Below are positions 36,926 through 39,608 of a DNA stretch of 39,608 nt, piece by piece. Origin of the DNA: CAZGUH01 sp964529005. Its GTDB lineage: Bacteria; Actinomycetota; Acidimicrobiia; Acidimicrobiales; Ilumatobacteraceae. Position numbers and translations under genes: made by a program. Under the pieces are notes generated by a model. It was not told the DNA's origin. It did no database searches and saw only the letters and a list, made by a program, of their open reading frames with translations. The first letter of the stretch is position 1. Every line of letters begins with the position of its first letter. The stretch covers positions 1-39,608 of the forward strand of contig CAZGUH010000035.1 of NCBI GenBank assembly GCA_964529005.1. Direction: 5' to 3'.

Positions 36926-37776
36926 CGCCCGAAGCCCTCCTCGACGAGCTCGGGGTGGATGATGTGCGAGTCGGCGTACCACGGCTGGTGGACGCTGCTC
37001 GTGCCCCCGTCCATCGCGATCGTCTGTCCCGTGATGTAGCGGGCATGGTCCGACGCGAGGTAGACGATCATCGTCGCGACGTCGTCGGGCCGGCCGGGCT
37101 CGGGCACCAGACGATGGCGGCGGTACGCGTCCATCTTCGGGCCCGACACGTTGGCCTCGGCCGTCTCGGTGATCACCAGCCCGGTCGCGACGGTGTTGGC
37201 GCGGATGCCCTTTCGCCCGTGGCTCGTCGAGATCGAGCGAGCGAGGGACTGCAGCGCCGCCTTCGACGCCGCGTAAGCGACGTGGTTCACGTCGCCGTAG
37301 AAGCCGGACATCGACGACACGTTGACGATCGCGCCCTTGCCTGCGGTCTCCAGCATGTGGGGAATCGCGCGCTGGCAGGCGAGGAACGGCCCGCGGACGT
37401 TGACGGCGAACGTGCGGTCCCACGCTGACACGGGGGTCCGCACGGCGTCGACGTCACCGGCGATCATCTCCGGCTCGAACGCCGCGGCGTTGTTGCACAG
37501 CACATCGAGCCGGCCGAACGACGCGACCGCGCCGTCGATCACCGCTGCCATCGCGTCCCCGTCGGCGACGTCGACCACATGGGCGACGGCCTTCGCGCCG
37601 AGCGCCTCCGCCTCGTCCACCATCGCCTGCGCTCCGGCTTCGTTCAGATCGACGCCCACGATCGTGACCCCGGCTCGGGCGAACGCCAGCGCCGTGGCGC
37701 GGCCGATGCCCTGCGCGACGCCGGTGACCACGGCGACGCGCCCGTCGAGATCGAAGCCCTGCTGCTTGGTGAACAC
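36922..37776 (-). CDS. Short-chain dehydrogenase/reductase with conserved C-terminal tail
   Basis: A 284-aa classical SDR with TGVAQGIG (18-25), NNAA (95-98), Ser154/155, Tyr168 and Lys172 (YAASK). The tail SVHQPWYADSHIIHP (261-275) matches that of the SDR at 1051-1887, as do the TETAEANVSGP..RRHRLVPEPGRP region and the S-T-S-H-G helix, so both belong to one subfamily and perhaps act on related substrates. GTG 37776 follows GAGGAGGGG. It is the first gene of the overlapping SDR-SnoaL-LLM set, behind a TTGCTC-17-TAGGGT promoter. Confidence 0.92.
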   Translation of the reverse strand: MFTKQQGFDLDGRVAVVTGVAQGIGRATALAFARAGVTIVGVDLNEAGAQAMVDEAEALGAKAVAHVVDVADGDAMAAVIDGAVASFGRLDVLCNNAAAFEPEMIAGDVDAVRTPVSAWDRTFAVNVRGPFLACQRAIPHMLETAGKGAIVNVSSMSGFYGDVNHVAYAASKAALQSLARSISTSHGRKGIRANTVATGLVITETAEANVSGPKMDAYRRHRLVPEPGRPDDVATMIVYLASDHARYITGQTIAMDGGTSSVHQPWYADSHIIHPELVEEGFGR

Positions 37777-37808
37777 ACGCCCCTCCTCTCGTCCCCGCGC
37801 GACCGGGG

Positions 37809-37844
37809 ACCCTAGTGGGAGCGCGTCACTTGAGCAAGCGACCG
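37809..37844 (-). promoter_or_regulatory. Promoter with CGCTTG motif for the SDR-SnoaL-LLM unit
   Basis: Minus-strand TTGCTC (37837-37832), 17 bp, TAGGGT (37814-37809). The -35 is part of CGGTCGCTTGCTCAAG, a CAAG..CTTG-family site. It lies just after the stop of the FMN oxidase gene, so the two minus-strand units can be controlled separately. Confidence 0.45.
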
Positions 37845-37845
37845 G

Positions 37846-39108
37846 TTATCTCGTCTCGGATCCTTTGGCGACACCGATGGCCACGAGGTCGCGCGTCAGC
37901 TGATCGGTCGAGCGCGCGCCGATCAGCGCCATCGTGCGCCGGACGTCGGCGTCGAGAAGCCCGAGCACATGATCGACGCCACGCTCGCCGCCGGCGCCGA
38001 GCCCGTAGAGATAGGCACGTCCGATCATGCACGCCGTGGCCCCGAGCGCGAGGGCCTTGACGATGTCGCTCCCGCGGCGGATCCCGCCGTCGCAGAGGAT
38101 GTCGAGGCGGCCGCCCACCGCGTCCGCGACCGGCGCGAGGAGGTCGACGATCGCGGGAGCGTCGTCGAGCTGCCGGCCGCCGTGGTTCGACAGAGCGATC
38201 GCGTCCACCCCGGCGTCGGCCGCGAGACGTGCATCCGCGACGGTCTGCACACCCTTGACGACGATCGGGCCCGACCACACGGACCGCATCCAGTCGACGT
38301 CCGCCCACGAGAGCGACGGGTCGAACTGCTCGTTCACGTACTGGGAGAGCGACACCGCGCTCGAGCCGTCGCCGACGCTGGCGCCGGTGACGTTGGCGAA
38401 GCGGATGGGCTCGGCGCGCACGAAGTCCCATGTCCAGCGCGGGTGAACCATCCCGTCGACGAGCGTTTCCAATCCGATCTTCGGCGGCAAGGTGAACCCA
38501 CGGCGGACGTCACGCTCGCGCTTGCCCAACACCGCGGTGTCCACCGTGAGCACCAAGGTCGAGTACTTCGCGGCCGCGGCGCGCTCGATCATCTCCTTCA
38601 CCAGGCCTCGATCGCGCCAGACGTACACCTGGAACCACTTGTCGCCATCGCTGGCCGCGGCGACCTCCTCGATCGAGCGCGTGCTCAGGGTGGACAGCGT
38701 GTACGGCAAGCCGGCGCGGGCGGCGGCCCGCGCCACGGCGAGCTCGCCGTCGGGGTGGGCGATGCGCGTGAAGCCGGTCGGCGCCAGCACCAACGGCAGC
38801 GGAAGGCGGCGACCGAGCAGGGTCGCGGAGGGATCGACGACGCCGACATCGCGCAGCACGCGCGGCGCGAACGTGATCCGACCGAACGCCGAGGAGTTCG
38901 CCTGCAGCGTCCTCTCGTCCTCCGCGGCGCCGTCGATGTAGTCGAACACGCCCCGCGGGAGCCGCCGCCGTGCGGCGCGACGCAGGTCGTGCACGGACGC
39001 CGCGCCGCGCAGCGTCCGCGCGACTGGATCCAGTTCGAAGCGTCTGAAGTGCAGCACCGAGCGCAGGGTGCGCACCATCTCGAATGGCCGGCTCGTCACT
39101 CTGGACAT
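37846..39108 (-). CDS. FMN-dependent alpha-hydroxyacid dehydrogenase/oxidase (L-lactate type)
   Basis: A 420-aa FMN TIM barrel of the lactate/mandelate dehydrogenase and glycolate oxidase family. Landmarks are RRRLPRGVFDYIDGAAEDER near the N-terminus, LAPTGFTRIAHPDGELAVAR, KWFQVYVWRDR, the active-site ALSNHGGRQLD (catalytic His) and CDGGIRRGSDIVKALALGA (FMN phosphate). It oxidises an L-2-hydroxyacid to the 2-oxoacid with a quinone, cytochrome or oxygen as acceptor. ATG 39108 overlaps the MaoC gene by 13 nt; ATG 39078 is the alternative. With the two D-2-hydroxyacid dehydrogenases, both stereoisomers are covered. Confidence 0.92.
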   Translation of the reverse strand: MSRVTSRPFEMVRTLRSVLHFRRFELDPVARTLRGAASVHDLRRAARRRLPRGVFDYIDGAAEDERTLQANSSAFGRITFAPRVLRDVGVVDPSATLLGRRLPLPLVLAPTGFTRIAHPDGELAVARAAARAGLPYTLSTLSTRSIEEVAAASDGDKWFQVYVWRDRGLVKEMIERAAAAKYSTLVLTVDTAVLGKRERDVRRGFTLPPKIGLETLVDGMVHPRWTWDFVRAEPIRFANVTGASVGDGSSAVSLSQYVNEQFDPSLSWADVDWMRSVWSGPIVVKGVQTVADARLAADAGVDAIALSNHGGRQLDDAPAIVDLLAPVADAVGGRLDILCDGGIRRGSDIVKALALGATACMIGRAYLYGLGAGGERGVDHVLGLLDADVRRTMALIGARSTDQLTRDLVAIGVAKGSETR

Positions 39109-39566
39109 GCTCGCGCACCGACGAGGCGGGAGACGACCTCGGCCACACACGCCGGCTTCGGCTCACCGTCGATGTGGAACGTGTATCGCAGCGTGATCTG
39201 CGCCGACTCGCCCGACGGCGCGACGTCGATCAGCTCGGCGCCGAGACGCAGTCGTGAGCCGACGCGAACAGGGGTCGGGAACCTGACCTTGTTCGAGCCG
39301 TAGCTCACGGACGCCGCGAATCCGGTGATCCTGTACACCTGCCGAGCCAGCATCGGTCCGAGCGAGGTCGTCAGGTGACCGTGCGCCACCGGCGCGCCGA
39401 ACGGCCCGCGCGCTGCCCGCTCGACGTCGACGTGGATCCACTGGTGATCCCCGGTGGCGTCGGCGAAGCTGTCGATGCGGTCCTGGGTGATCTCGATCCA
39501 ATCGCTGAACCCGAGGTGCCGGCCGGCAGCCGACAGCAGGCCCTCGATCCCGTCGATGACGACCAT
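39096..39566 (-). CDS. MaoC-like hydratase (NodN/R-specific enoyl-CoA hydratase type)
   Basis: A 156-aa hot-dog-fold MaoC dehydratase. The hydratase motif ATGDHQWIHVD gives catalytic Asp40 and His45, followed by the characteristic AHGHLTTSL helix (61-69). It most likely hydrates a trans-2-enoyl-CoA to the (3R)-hydroxyacyl-CoA, complementing the MFE-2-like SDR at 31783, which would use the R-isomer. ATG 39566 has GGAAGGGA upstream. The gene overlaps the FMN oxidase start by 13 nt and is probably cotranscribed. Whether an upstream gene belongs to the unit is beyond the window. Confidence 0.92.
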   Translation of the reverse strand: MVVIDGIEGLLSAAGRHLGFSDWIEITQDRIDSFADATGDHQWIHVDVERAARGPFGAPVAHGHLTTSLGPMLARQVYRITGFAASVSYGSNKVRFPTPVRVGSRLRLGAELIDVAPSGESAQITLRYTFHIDGEPKPACVAEVVSRLVGARACPE

Positions 39567-39608
39567 CGTGATCCCTTCCGCCCACGCGAGATCATCCGCC
39601 GCGCCGCG

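Noticed and set aside
1..39608. CRISPR arrays, insertion sequences, tRNA or rRNA genes, riboswitches
   Set aside because: No spaced direct repeats, transposase motifs, terminal repeats, rRNA-like stretches or tRNA cloverleaf sequences were noticed by eye.

Overview
This 39.6 kb window is very GC-rich DNA packed with catabolic genes. It is almost certainly chromosomal DNA of a high-GC actinobacterium. The many luciferase-like (often F420-dependent) oxidoreductases, 'VDDHLxEP' amidohydrolases, TTG/GTG starts and CAAG..CTTG operators fit Acidimicrobiia or a mycobacteria-like lineage; the exact taxon is an inference. I see no rRNA, tRNA, CRISPR, transposase, phage gene or plasmid origin. I support 39 ordinary CDSs (the first cut by the left edge) plus three mini-ORFs that look like translationally coupled leaders. 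No gene-free stretch exceeds 300 bases.

Layout. 1-7215: a truncated amidohydrolase, an SDR, a luciferase-like monooxygenase (LLM), a DHA2-type MFS exporter with a leader ORF, then cupin, amidohydrolase and PadR regulator. 7232-10989: an LLM-SDR pair on the minus strand diverges from an unknown 172-aa protein and a D-2-hydroxyacid dehydrogenase. 10997-14575: a minus-strand unit of amidohydrolase, SnoaL-like protein (with an apparent CTG start) and SDR, then a small Cys protein with its own promoter; a plus-strand SnoaL gene diverges from it. 14565-20622: a minus-strand operon of a second D-2-hydroxyacid dehydrogenase, a solute-binding lipoprotein and a three-subunit molybdenum hydroxylase. 20800-25774: a TetR regulator, an SDR, an unknown Cys/His-rich protein, then a coupled APH-kinase and acyl-CoA dehydrogenase. 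25804-30316: an alpha/beta hydrolase-LLM pair, a second MFS transporter with a leader ORF, and a fourth amidohydrolase. 30575-39566: thiolase-SDR, SMP-30-like lactonase, CocE/NonD hydrolase, an overlapping SDR-SnoaL-LLM cassette, and MaoC hydratase with an FMN-dependent alpha-hydroxyacid oxidase.

How it may work together (inference). Four amidohydrolases, four LLMs, six SDRs and three SnoaL-like proteins could oxidise and open a cyclic or branched organic substrate. The molybdenum hydroxylase, lactonase, CocE esterase and D-/L-hydroxyacid enzymes could process intermediates. The acyl-CoA dehydrogenase, dienoyl-CoA-reductase-like SDR, MaoC hydratase, hydroxyacyl-type SDR and thiolase would finish with CoA-level beta-oxidation. 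No acyl-CoA ligase or CoA-transferase is present, so the pathway must continue elsewhere.

The most interesting signal is regulatory. About a dozen intergenic regions carry variants of a palindrome built on CAAGCGCTTG, usually next to a recognisable -35/-10 pair. This suggests one scattered regulon. The second is three mini-ORFs of 15-22 codons, each with a strong Shine-Dalgarno, ending in a 4-nt ATGA/GTGA overlap with the next gene.
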